A stretch of 64,000 bases of DNA from Bradysia coprophila (Eukaryota > Arthropoda > Insecta > Diptera > Sciaridae): NCBI RefSeq assembly GCF_014529535.1, contig NW_023503293.1, forward strand, positions 661,115 through 725,114, given 5' to 3'. Position 1 is the stretch's first letter, and the number at the start of each line of letters is the position of its first letter. The notes beneath the pieces are model-generated. The model saw nothing but the letters and a program-made list of their open reading frames with translations, made no database searches and was not told the DNA's origin. Below, one piece after another: positions 23,740 to 38,156 of this stretch. Made by a program: the position numbers and the translations under genes.

Positions 23740-26700
23740 TCATTGCACAATGTATTCTTTGTAGCTTCGCATCGATTTCAATTGCTTTTTCAGTTTGGCC
23801 ACCAAGTCAGACGGCTGCACCAATATCGATATGTCTCGACCGACCGAATTCAGTCTGTCTTTCACTTCATTGTCTTTAAAAAATAAATTTAACGGACGAC
23901 CATTGATTTCGGTTAGCACCCAAAATGTTAGCGACAGACCATCACAGGATTGTGCCTGGGCGAGAACAAGAAATACAAAAAAAACGAAACGATCAGTATC
24001 AATGGACGGATTGAAAAATAAAATAAAAATTGATCACCAACCTTAGGTGGAAGACCGTACCGTGCTGTGGAATGGTAGGGAAAAGAGAAGAAAAATATTT
24101 CTTGTTAAAATCGGTTCAATTCAACGTCGACAAATCGATTTTACCTGATAGACTCTTCGGCACAACATCAACTATTGTCGCAGTATTCCCGTCTCTAATC
24201 AATCCTAAACATTGGCCATCCATTTCTCGACGAATGGCGTACACTCGTCCGAAAGGAACCCGCCTTATGATCAATTCAATCTGAGTAACAAAAACCATAA
24301 CAGTTAAACCGAACACATCAACGCTGACTGTTCATCTCATTCACTTACATACAGTCCGGGAGCATTTCGAATCACACGCGTTGCTTCGGACGATGTCGAT
24401 ATGTTTATGCCTCCGATCGAAATCAATTGGTCGCCGATGTGTAACGCATTGTACAGCATCGGATGTTCTTTCTGCTTCCATCCACCGACCCAAACGCCAC
24501 CGAATGCGTCGATCAATGCAATTGAACCGATACAATCCTTGCGACGCAACTGTATACGAACGCCGCCCGGATGAATCATTTCGCGTCGCAATTGCATGAC
24601 TTGTTGTTCGCGTAATGTAAGCCTAGTGGAATGTGATGTGTTTTCGGGGCGGAATGGTTGGGGAGCGGGTTGCATACGATTTCGCGATTCTGCAATAAAA
24701 ATTTGTGGTGAGGGAACGTAGCCGGACGTTCGAATTAGTTTAATGAATGCCTATGGGCCACAGGGACGATAATCTTTCGATTACCTGTCCAACACATTTG
24801 GTTTGCGTTCGAAATTGCTTCGAAACTCACCGTTTGTTGGAGCAGTGCTATTCACATTATTATTAACGGATCTTGACCGTGCATCGGATGTCGACGAGCT
24901 CCTTCTCCTCTGTTCGTGAGATTCATCGTTTGTTGATTCGTTATTGGCATTTTCGGCGTGAGTTTCGTCCTACGAAGAAAAATCATTGTTCGTTGATCAC
25001 TCAACATGTTCGTGCCTTATTACACGCGAAACTTACGTTCTTTACTGGCTGTCGTCGTTCGTTACCCGAATCTTTGCGACTCTGCCGCGATATGCACGCT
25101 TCTGTGAGTCCACGCGTTAAAAATTTCCTAATTGCTGGCAGAGGTGACGAAAGATTCTCTCTCGATGAGACGGGCTGCTTTTTGTTGGCACTACTTGGAA
25201 TGTGGTTCTTGTTGTGATTGGTAGCAACGACAGAACTGCCTGCATTATTTAACTGTACAATATTCTGCGTTCCGGCAGTTGATGTTGAGGCAACAGCCAA
25301 TTCCTCCGACGATGGTGCATTGTTTTCCTTATTCGTAACGGTTTCTTTGTGAAGATTGATTCGGTTCACATGCAACTCGTTCTGACTAGACGATTTCGGT
25401 TGCTGTTTCGCTACAACCATTTTCGACGATGCCATCTGTCGACTATCTTCACTCGCTTCGGTGCTGGTGGATGGTGTGATAAACACTTGTTCATAATGCA
25501 TTGAATTGGTTGGTTTCTCATCACTGCCAATGGGTATGTTTGTCACAGCGCCAAAACTGCGGACGGAAGGCGAAGTATCGGCAACACTGGATGATGATTG
25601 CGGCTGGGATTCGCTACGATGGAGACCTTGTTTGATGATCTTGCCGTAGCCAGTTGCCAGCGACGTTGCACCGGAAACTTGAACGGTAATGTTTGTCTTG
25701 CCCTTAACCGGCAGATTGGTGCCGGTTGTTATGGATGGTGGTGGTGAATAATTGGACGGAATGATTTGGACGTTGCTCCGAAAATTGTTGTCGGCTTTTT
25801 CGATTGTCGAGTTGAGTGTCGGAAAGTTAAAAATTTCCTTTGATGTTTTCGTCGACGAAATGGGACTGGACACTTGAATGATTGTAATGTTAGTTGTGCC
25901 TATGTCATCGGATAATGTGGTTGGTATCGCAGATAGAATTTGAGGTTGAACAGCTAGTCGTTTCAGCTGGTTTTCGCGTGATGAAATTCGTGATGTTTGC
26001 GGTCTGCGAAAAATTCAAAATTCAATTTCGTTCCTTCAACTGCGAAAACACAATCGTCTTACCTCGGAATGACCAACGGTTCGTCCTGATAAACAGCTGA
26101 TGGTGTTGACGAACTACTGCTAGTTTCTGAAATTTTTTGTTTGATTTGATTGAAATGAATTTTGAGCACCAAAGTCACCACAATTACCTCCATCATTTTG
26201 AAGAAGCAAATCGGATGAATTCTGCATTGATGCTGTGGATGTTGACGCGCAGGTGTTCGGATCGGCCAAGACATTATCCGAAAATGTCTTGGCCAACGAT
26301 GGTAGATTGTCGACTTTAGGAAATAATTCCTTCCGGTTTTTCGCGGCACATTCGTGCATGAAATTTAAATCAGATAGTTGACTAGATCCGGTTACAGCAG
26401 GCTCATCCTCGAAAAAGAATGCATCGTCAATGGATCCATTCGATGAATTTGAGCTTGACTGTATGTTGGACAGTTGACTACTGTAAGTGGACACGGGATT
26501 CGAGAGCATATTCATCAGATTCTGCGTTAGAGTATTCGACATTGCTGTGACTGGAATGGGTGAAAAGGATGCTGACGCTGACGATAATGATGGAACACAC
26601 GACGTCACTTGTGATGATGGAGACGTTGTCACTGTAGATGTTTGAGTAGTTGGTGATGTTATGGTTGTTGTAGAAACTGGCGTTGAACTCGGTATTGACG

Positions 26701-27585
26701 GTTGAATAGCTCGATTACTGCCGGTTGTGGAATGTGATGACGGACTAGCCGATGCAATTCGTTCGATTCCTGGAACGATCGCTGCCGGAACGGGAGGTGG
26801 AGCCGGTAACGGTGATGTAGGATCGCGAGTAGGTAACAGTGGTGCACGAATTTCCGGTAATTTACTGTACAGATTCTCTCTGGGCGACAGAATTTTCATT
26901 TCTCTCAATTTCTGACGTAACGTGTCGACCCATTCTTGCATTATTTCCCTGTAATTGATTCGATTTTCGGTCAATAAATCTACGCAATTGAGGACATCAT
27001 AAAACACAACAAAAAAAATCTGGTATCAGAACATTTACCAGCTGGCAGCGTTGAATCGAACCACATCCGAGGCTAAAGTGATGACAAATTCATATTCCTG
27101 TTCCGACGGCACCAGAGCATGTGAAATGTGCAGTGTTGTTTGCAAATTGACCGTCCATTCGGGTATGTGAGAACCGGCCTCTCTCATGTCAACATATCCC
27201 TCTAATGTTGCTTCGCAATCATCGTGCACACAGAACACCACCCACGAACGATCAGATTTCTAAAACAAAAATTATGCACTCAAGTAGAACCACACACATA
27301 GCAAATTGTTGTTCGTAATTAATGAAATATATTTCTGTAATGAGAAAGTTTCTCTCGGCAAAAATTATTAATTACGACCAGCGTCTTGGTCACCGTTTAC
27401 ACCATGCACGCAAAAAATTTAGCATTTATTTTAAACGACACACATAAACATTCGTCTGTTCAAGATAATCATCAGAAATTTACCTTGGAGCCTGAACCAA
27501 CTGTTATCTTTTTATTGTCAACTGTAAGTCTTTTCAGCCAAGTATTTTTATGAATTTCTCGGAAAAGTGTTCCTCGAGTTTCCAT
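23740..27585 (-). CDS. PH domain plus two PDZ-type domains, scaffold protein
   Basis: Ten exons: complement of 23740-23955, 24042-24064, 24145-24280, 24349-24689, 24831-24969, 25037-26003, 26063-26126, 26188-26948, 27039-27259 and 27484-27585. All junctions have GT..AG and keep frame, giving 989 residues. A pleckstrin-homology domain covers residues about 8-125 (..NTWLKRLTVDNKK.. to ..AASWEIMQEWVDTLRQKL), suggesting phosphoinositide or membrane binding. A long Ser/Thr/Pro-rich, probably disordered middle follows. A PDZ domain lies at about 785-875 and a divergent second one runs from about 878, containing VLTEINGRPLNLFFKD. The C-terminus is KKQLKSMRSYKEYIVQ. It resembles an uncharacterised insect PH/PDZ family; Drosophila CG5004 comes to mind but I cannot confirm it. 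The 23-bp exon is needed to restore frame between 24145 and 23955. Confidence 0.9.
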
Positions 27586-28635
27586 TGTGTTGAAGTCATC
27601 AAAAAATTCATTTAAAATTGAATTATTCCAAGCAAGAATTGCTCAAAATTTACAAACTTTTTTTTCTCTCTTCTATTTAAAACAATGCAAAAAAAATATT
27701 GTAGAATGCCAACACTCAAAAACTAAGGAGGACAAAATTGATCTACTTAAGATTGCGAACGAATATTGGCGATATTTTAATAAACATTTGATTTAAGTTA
27801 GAAATTGTTTGTTACGTTATATTGCACTGGTTTTGCTAGAATCACTTTAGTAACATAAATAATTGCATAATAAAATTGGAAAAAGAAGCATTTAAATTAA
27901 AAACATCACAAAATATACAAAAACCAAACGTCAAATGCGTCAAATTAAAGCGAATAATAGAGATCGAATTTTAACGAAAGAATACCGAAGTGAGTGTGTT
28001 TAAACCCATAGAAATGCCTTCACTGGGGAAATATAACAAAAAACTAATCGAAAATCGTTGTTAAAGAGATGGCGCGATTAAATAAATTCAAATAATAGGC
28101 CACCAACATCTAGTGTAAAATCATATATGAATGAGAGATATTACGACATGTAGAAGAAAAACATAGGCTAAAAAAACCTCAGTTGGTCACACTGATTTTT
28201 AGTTAGTGTTCCCAAAGTATATAAACATACTGAAGGTAATGCAAATGATCAATCGCCAACGGCTAATTCCATAGGTTCTGTGAACATACGCAACTCTTTC
28301 ACTCTTTATGTTTGCTCCATCACATGCAATCGCACTCTACGTTATGCATGTTCACAAAAATGTAGCTGGTGCCTTTTGCATCTATCGCCAAAAGTGAAAG
28401 GGGTGGATATAGTCAAAATGTAACGTATATATAACTCTGGAATTAGTAGCTAAACTTTTTATAGAGATGTTTCTGACAATCAGATTTGTACGAAAATCGT
28501 ACCGTTTTTTCGTTTTCATCTTAGATTTTCAAACAAGCCTGACTCTCAGAAATATCTCTATAGAAAATAGAAAATTTTAGCTGTGCTGTGACCAAGCAGA
28601 GCTTGGCAAAGATCATAATTATAGTTGATATTCTC

Positions 28636-28847
28636 AATGAAAGTAAATGGATAGGTATGGCCAAACGTTCAAATTTGTTCTAGCCGGAGCACATACGGAT
28701 TTGCATGGCGCCACCTCAAACGAACTCATTTCTAGTGGAAATTTGCACTAGAAATGAGTTCGTTTGAGGTGGCGCCATGCAAATCCGTATGTGCTCCGGC
28801 TAGAACAAATTTGAACGTTTGGCCATACCTATCCATTTACTTTCATT
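28636..28847. repeat. Near-perfect palindrome, 102-bp arms, 8-bp loop
   Basis: 28636-28737 is the reverse complement of 28746-28847, with only an 8-base loop (gaaatttg). The arms run from aatgaaagtaaatggatagg to actcatttctagtg. The absence of visible mismatches implies recent origin or active correction. It contains no open frame of note. Confidence 0.93.
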
Positions 28848-29254
28848 GCATACAACTTTGCACACAGGCGGCGTAAGTCACGAATATCACTGAACTGCAT
28901 AAAATCTGCAACGTTAATAATACCAGCAATGAGATAAGACGACCGAGCAAAAGATTGCAAGATTGTGTGGACGCGTATACTAAATCCTTGGCGGTCGTGG
29001 ATAGGAAAAGACTGACCGAGGATCGTTACTTAATGCGTGGCGTTATAGTAAACAAAATCCGTCACTATAATTTGAATATGCTGGTTCGAGGTTTCAAGTC
29101 AGATTGTTGAAAGGTATCAATCTTTACATAGGAGAACTTAGGATTCGAAATTCGGTGGAATTAGCGACATTATTCATATCTCTCCATATTAGAGAAGGTG
29201 GTACGTTATTTAAGTCGATTCTCGTAAATTCTTGCTTAAAATTTTAGCTGGACC

Positions 29255-29400
29255 ACTCATACAAACAAAAAAGTTTTGTTCTTGTTTATACGGGTGAAAT
29301 AGTTCCACGCACACGCATATCAGGACTAATAAGCAGTTACAGTTTTGTTTGTATTAGTATGATGTTTGCATGAAAAACAGCTGAATCAAATTCTTGTCTA
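29255..29400. repeat. Dispersed repeat, family E copy 1
   Basis: The series catacaaac..gttttgttcttgtttatacgggtg..cagttttgtttgt..cagctgaa..caaatt matches, with substitutions, the segment at 34660-34800. It has internal inverted symmetry around the agttttgtt words. Non-coding. Confidence 0.55.
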
Positions 29401-30249
29401 AATTTCACTCACGTCCTCTGTATGCTTCGAATTATAGAATTTCAAAGAAAAATCTGAAATTTTACCACGAAGGGGAACAATTAGAAATCTACTCGTATTG
29501 AAATGACTCCGAATTTCAGTTCAATCGCTCATTACTGTACCTCTCCTGAAATACAGCAATATGTTTCTCAAATACAAATTGTATCCGAATAGGTCGCGAA
29601 AGTCGTTGTTTGACAAGGTAGTATAGGTCAATTAGCAGATTCTGGAAATAACGAACTTTTTGTCGAACAAAAATGACTCAGAGTCTGAGTCTCAGACTAC
29701 AGATTGTAACTTTCGATTGAATGTTCAAATTTTAAGCATTCGAGGACACCTCCGTTTTTACTGTCTTTGGTATTTAGTCAAATTCAATGTGATATCCCCG
29801 TCTTTCAAGCACAATTAAACAATCTCTCAATTAAACTCAAACCTCTCTATAACCTTACCCAAATTTAAGAGCAGTTCATTTGCACATACACAAGTAAACA
29901 ATCAATGCATTAATCACACAATAAGTATTTCTGCAATAAGTAATTGTTTCCAAAAAAAAGTCATGCTCAGAGTGATATTGACTGATGAAGAACTATATTC
30001 TAACACGGCAGCGACAAAACTTGTTTACAAACTTTTCGAGTAAGAAATATTTGGTGTCGTAAAGAATGATGTTGTCATTCGTTGTGTAAATTTTTGAAAA
30101 TTTCGATTACACACAAACAAAATGTGGATCGAAAAGTGCCAAAGTGATAAATTGGGCAAATGCCCGGGGCACCCGAAAAACAAAAATGACACCCGAAGCC
30201 CATAAAAAAACTGGCGCCCGAAAAAAGCGACAAGAACAAAATAGTCATT

Positions 30250-30440
30250 TTCATGCTTCGGGGCCGAAAATAAGGACAATTTTTCGAATTTTCTCGGGTT
30301 TCCGGCCCTCTGCATGAAAACTCACATGTGCACCTGTTTGGGACGGTTGATTTAAGGCACTTTCGCTTGTAGACCTCACTTCGTTCGGCCTACAATCCGC
30401 GAAATTGCCAAAAATCAATCTTCCAAAACAGGTACACAAA
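30250..30440. repeat. Dispersed repeat, family C copy 1
   Basis: About 190 bp nearly identical to 40013-40205, from catgcttcggggccgaaaat to ccaaaacaggtacacaaatg. The right half has inverted ends: cctgtttgggacggttgatt against aatcaatc(g/t)tccaaaacagg. It looks like a recently active MITE, and lies about 290 bp upstream of the phtf start. Confidence 0.85.
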
Positions 30441-30727
30441 TGTATTTATTTTTTAAAGTGTCTGTGGCGCTCACGGGGTAACTCATTATTTTTATCGGTT
30501 GATTATCTGTTATCGATAACGACGACAAAAATAATGACAGGGCCCGGGTAATATGGTCCTTTTATGAAAATGGATGTTAAAAAAATTGAAGCGCAAGATT
30601 TGAAATCAATCGATTAAGTATACTTTGATCGATGGAAGTAATAGACCCGATAATAATACTGGACGGATAAACTATTTCATTATTTCAGATTAAAATAAAT
30701 GTGACTGGAGCGGCGTACAACGGCTAG

Positions 30728-33924
<3,197 letters not shown>

Positions 33925-33991
33925 TAATGGGAAAGGATTAAGGAAAATGCGAGCAAAATTTTATTATTAAATGTACTTAAGTTTAAGTGAA

Positions 33992-33997
33992 AATAAA
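33992..33997 (+). promoter_or_regulatory. Polyadenylation signal for phtf
   Basis: AATAAA 68 bases after the phtf stop codon, the first such word downstream. Confidence 0.5.
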
Positions 33998-34332
33998 GAG
34001 GAAGCCAAAGATTTTGGAGCAATTGATGAATTATTGTCACTAGAAATGTAATTTCATGTACTTCCGGGGCAAATAGAGAGCAGATTCGTCGTAGATGCTA
34101 CCAAACTTCCGTAAGCTCTACTTTGTCTGAAAGTATATGCAATTACCTTTCTAATGACACGCCACACGACCATGTACGTTTTGTGTACCTCGACAAATTT
34201 CTGTAAGTTTCGTAAGCTCTCAGTCTTTTTTCGATTGAAAACTTCAACTGTACATATCTCAGTGTGGATGAGTTTTAAACCCAACAAGACCCTATTTGCG
34301 CCGGAAGTACATGTAATTACCTATCTAATGAC

Positions 34333-34495
34333 CAGTGCCGCCTTTTCCATATGGGCCAAATGGGCAAATGCCCGTAGCGTCCGAAGTGGAGTAGAAGAAA
34401 ATGGTGCCCGAGGTCCTTAAAAAAAATTAGCTTTACTAAATTGACACCTATTTTTCCGATTGTCCGATGGCGCCCAAAAGCTAAAAGCGGCACTG
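34333..34495. mobile_element. hAT-type MITE with 8-bp target duplication
   Basis: The element starts cagtgccgcctttt and ends aaaagcggcactg, a 13-bp inverted terminus. The 8-base word ctaatgac lies directly outside both ends (34325-34332 and 34496-34503), the length typical of hAT transposons. The flanking sequence is a second copy of 34140-34230, where ctaatgacac is uninterrupted, so an empty site is present in the same window. Confidence 0.9.
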
Positions 34496-34659
34496 CTAAT
34501 GACACCCCACACGACCATGTGACGCTCGTGTAACTGGAGAAATTTTTGTAAGAAAAGTGCAAGTTTTCTGTTTTTCAGAAGAATACCTCAAAACTCAGTT
34601 ACTTTGTGAAACTGTTGTTACAGTCAACGTCCCGTCAAATTTATAAAGGAATTTGCTTT

Positions 34660-34800
34660 AGCTAGTCCAGTCCATTCATACAAACGAAACTGCTTTTACT
34701 TGTTTATGCGGGTGGAACTTGCAGGTGCGTGTAGAGGTAAAATCGTATAAACAGTTTTGTTTGTGTGAGTGGAGCAGCTGAAAATCAGTTGAAGCAAATT
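34660..34800. repeat. Dispersed repeat, family E copy 2
   Basis: A diverged copy of 29255-29400 (catacaaacgaaactgctttt.. to ..cagctgaaaatcagttg). Non-coding. Confidence 0.55.
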
Positions 34801-34876
34801 TGTCTGAATTTTATCGTTTTCAGCCACGAAACATAAAAATACTATACAGACCTTTGATTCATAAGTATAGGGTTAC

Positions 34877-34981
34877 TGGCCATTTATAGAGCGACGTATA
34901 GTGTCAAAATAGACAGAATTCTATTGTTCTAATGTCAATTTTGACACTATACGTCGTGGAAACATCGCTCTCTAAATGGCA
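34877..34981. repeat. Short inverted repeat
   Basis: Arms tggccatttatagagcgacgtatagtgtcaa and ttgacactatacgtcg..tcgctctctaaatgg pair around a short spacer (agaattctattgttcta). About 105 bp in total; likely a small MITE. Confidence 0.75.
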
Positions 34982-35459
34982 AGTTAGATTTTGGGAAGCC
35001 AGCACAAAGTTTAGAAGTATCAATTTGATTTCAGTATAGTGCGATCAGCACCAAGTTCGAATTTAGCTATGAAAATCGAATCGAAAATCTGAATGCTTGA
35101 CGAATGTTAATGGCTAGGAACCTGAAAGGTTTTGTAATTTTTCAATATCAGCAGATTCAGCTGCTGAGTCCATAAAATTAAATATCGATTACGGTTTCAC
35201 AGTTGAACATATCTACCACACGGACGTTACGAAAACAAACGAATTTAGTGAAGAAAACCGAACAAAAATTTATTCAAAAATATATATTGCAAGATATCCA
35301 TGATCGAACAGAACAAAATATCTTTACACAAAAGCATCATAATTAATACCATTAGTACCATCAATAACTCGGTATTAAAATTTGAAACAAAACGCTTACA
35401 ATTAGAAATTAAGATAACTCATTGTACTGCAGTTGTTCTTGGTGTGGGTAAGTGGCAAA

Positions 35460-35987
35460 TTAATTTTGTAGCGGACGTTGCTTCTGCGAAAACACGAATT
35501 ATTTTGCTGAGTATATAGCTCTGCGTCTTAGCTTCTTGTCAGCTAATAATCATGTTCTACTTACATCGTTTTCGTTTCGCTGTCGCTGGGTATGATTTGT
35601 TAGATTATCCATTAGATTGGCATACAGAAAGATTGTGGCTGCTTTTCGGCTCGGTGTCATATCAGTTTGACCATAGTACAGATCGAATGGACACCCTTTA
35701 ATCTTCCTAGACCAAACGAAACGCGAGGTGTTGGCATCGAATTTGTATGTAAAATGTGGCAGTCCATTACGCGTAGTCAGTGCACAAATTGATTCGGTTT
35801 TACAGTCGTCAGACGTTACTATTTTTTCCAATTGATCCGAAAGGTATTCGAAGTATGAGAATTGCAGTTCGCCGTAATAATAAGTCGGATGCAGCGAGTC
35901 CAACACTGTCAGATAAATTTTCAATTTGTCAACACCAATGTCCACGTAAATAGCCAAGTTATTGATTCGATTCATCATGATGTGCAT
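35460..35987 (-). CDS. Small unrecognised two-exon protein, 148 residues
   Basis: Exon 1 is the complement of 35565-35987 and exon 2 the complement of 35460-35483, joined in phase 0 by a strong donor (GAT|GTAAGT) and acceptor (TTTTCGCAG). The start is one of the first Mets in MHIMMNRI; three TAA codons lie in frame about 40 bp upstream, with no acceptor between them and the Met. The protein has alternating hydrophobic and charged stretches (NLAIYVDIGVDKLKIYLTVL, then HFTYKFDANTSRFVWSRKIKG) and a possible helix near the C-terminus. Splice sites and amino-acid composition suggest a real gene. I do not recognise the family. A faint beta-rich-head-then-helix layout, as in XRCC4/PAXX-like proteins, is speculation. 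It points tail to tail with phtf. Confidence 0.6.
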
Positions 35988-36389
35988 AAAGTAGGGTCCA
36001 CAGGAAAACAATAATCGGGGCACACGTTATTATTACTAAAAATTCACCGAAAAGGAAGAATTTATGATTCCCGTACGTCCAAAGGAATATAAACACAAAA
36101 ATGTGTTACACAAAAGTGAGTTGAGATTTGAAAGCAAACTCAGCGGTCAACTAATAAAATAGAAAGATGCTGCACGTCACACACATTATCTGGTGTACAC
36201 ACACAAAGTATACACGGAGAGAAATTTCTCCTCCATTAATAATACGGCATTATGGCTCTGTGGATTATCCGATACTTGTCGTCTCATATTTTACTTTCGC
36301 TTACAAAGGCTGGGTAACAATATTAGACTTTTGGAATTTTCACATAGAGGGATAAGAATTCGTGTCCTGACTATGAATCAGTCTCAATC

Positions 36390-36542
36390 CAGGGCCGGAC
36401 TGGCTACCGAAAGGCGCATCGGGCGAATTGGCTGCAAAAGGTTCGGAGACGCCTAAATAAACTTTTTTGGTCTGAGGAGCGCCAAAAAGCAAATAGCGCA
36501 TCGGGCATTGCCCGATCGCCCAGTACAGCCAGTCCGGGCCTA
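36390..36542. mobile_element. Second hAT-type MITE with 8-bp target duplication
   Basis: Ends cagggccggactggct and agccagtccgggccta are inverted. The 8-base word tctcaatc flanks both sides (36382-36389 and 36543-36550). The interior holds the palindrome tcgggcattgcccga. The ends differ from those of the MITE at 34333, so this is a separate subfamily. Confidence 0.88.
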
Positions 36543-36889
36543 TCTCAATCAGTCCTTCATACAAAAAAAATAAAAAAGATGGAGATCTGAGTGGTTGTCA
36601 CGCGGGCAGCATAAGTCTCCATCACATTTTGTAAGATCAATATTTAAAATAAAAGAAAATTTTCCGCATATCCTGATGAATTCAGTGATGAATTCAGTGA
36701 TGAAATCGTGACCAATGGTGAAAAATACATGTGTTACATGAGGTTGAGAATAGAATATATCTGACATACTGAACCAACTTTTATGAACTCTTTTATCTGG
36801 CCAGGTTACATTTGACGTTTATATCTGTCTTCGTACTTCCTTCAACAGTTTTTCAGAAATCGATTTCTCGCTATAGTTCCAGTCTTAGG

Positions 36890-36990
36890 CTTGATTTCCA
36901 CTTACGAAACAAGCACTACGTTTTGTCTACGTTTACTCTCAAAACAATAGAAAAGAGGCATGGTTTAGTTAAACTGAGTCAAAGCAGAGT
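36890..36990. repeat. Dispersed repeat, family D copy 2
   Basis: Contains gatttccacttacgaaacaagcac and caatagaaaagaggcatggt, matching 22455-22560 with substitutions; gtggtaagtggaac completes the inverted end. Confidence 0.6.
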
Positions 36991-38117
36991 GGTAAGTGGA
37001 ACAGTTGCTGTCTGCTTCGAATCCCAACTGTAACAGACGGCACATTTTGATTTTTCCCAGTATTTCATATAAGGTCTCAGGAAGAGTCTCAGTTCCATAG
37101 TAAGAAGAATCTTTCTGAGGATTTGGATTTTACTGTCGGAGTAATTCAAGGTTTGTTTGATTTAATATTGAATCGAATTTGATATAAGAAAACCTGATTT
37201 AAATCAGTTCATCACGTTGAACTTGAATAAACCTCAACCCTAAATTTTTATATTCAGGTCTGGTAACTTCCGAGGTAACTTCACATTCAGGTTCACTGCA
37301 AATTTTTAGGCTGACCTAAACCTTGACTGAACCTAATGTAAGATAAACTGATCCAAAATCTCAAATGTTCAGGTGAAATAAATCAGATGATTAGGTGAAA
37401 AAAATCGGGTAGACTTGAACCTGATCACAGCCTTAGTCGGGTTCGATAATCGAAAATAAACTTTCTGAAAAGATTCAAAAGAGACTTCATAACTTGCTGT
37501 TATCAATTTCTAATGCATTGTGTCAAGAATGATTCTAATTCATCAAATTCGCATTAAATTATATCAAAAACGTTCTGCACGTTGACTTGGAAACGAAATT
37601 ATACGAAAGAAACGATATTTGATGTAATGGTGAGTACCTGCTTGAGTTGTAATTTTGTCTGTGTACAATTCGCATAGATAAAGTGGAAAACGAAACATCG
37701 AACCTTAATCACTGGTAACAGGTAAATTTTAAACAGCTGTGCCAGTCTACTACCTGTTCGATATTTGCAGAGTTGCGAAAAGGTGATATACAAAAACCAT
37801 GACCGAAAGCGGAACAGTAATTTGCGAGTTCATAATTTCAGGGATGCTACTCACAATTTTTGAATAATTTTTCGGAAGAAAGTTGTTTAAGCGAGTGAAA
37901 TGTTAAGAAATTTTTTATGAAATTTCCACTCATGCTGGAGCTGCGTTGCTTTAAGCAATCAATCTCTATATTATAGGCTTAGAGTCCCTATCCTGTCTCT
38001 GAAAAACTCACCCTGGAAGAATTGCTAATGACCACATGACATGATCGCTTGTCTATCTAATTAAGTCTTCCGCTTCATTATCCAACAGAAACGGACAAAG
38101 ATGGCGTTAAAACATAT

Positions 38118-38123
38118 TTTATT
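38118..38123 (-). promoter_or_regulatory. Polyadenylation signal for the SDR gene
   Basis: AATAAA on the minus strand, about 34 bases after the stop codon at 38157. Confidence 0.55.
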
Positions 38124-38156
38124 GGTACAGTTTTAAAATTACATTTTTTTTAAATC

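Larger units (their letters stand above)
27586..30727. other. Intergenic, between divergent PH/PDZ and phtf genes
   Basis: The two flanking genes start at 27585 (-) and 30728 (+), so this 3.1 kb is a head-to-head upstream region that must hold both promoters. I could not place either promoter. It carries a near-perfect 102-bp-arm palindrome, one copy of a dispersed repeat at 29255-29400 and family C at 30250-30440. No supported gene. Confidence 0.55.

Noticed and set aside
24381..26915. Plus-strand frames opposite the PH/PDZ gene
   Set aside because: They are antisense shadows of a well-supported ten-exon gene.
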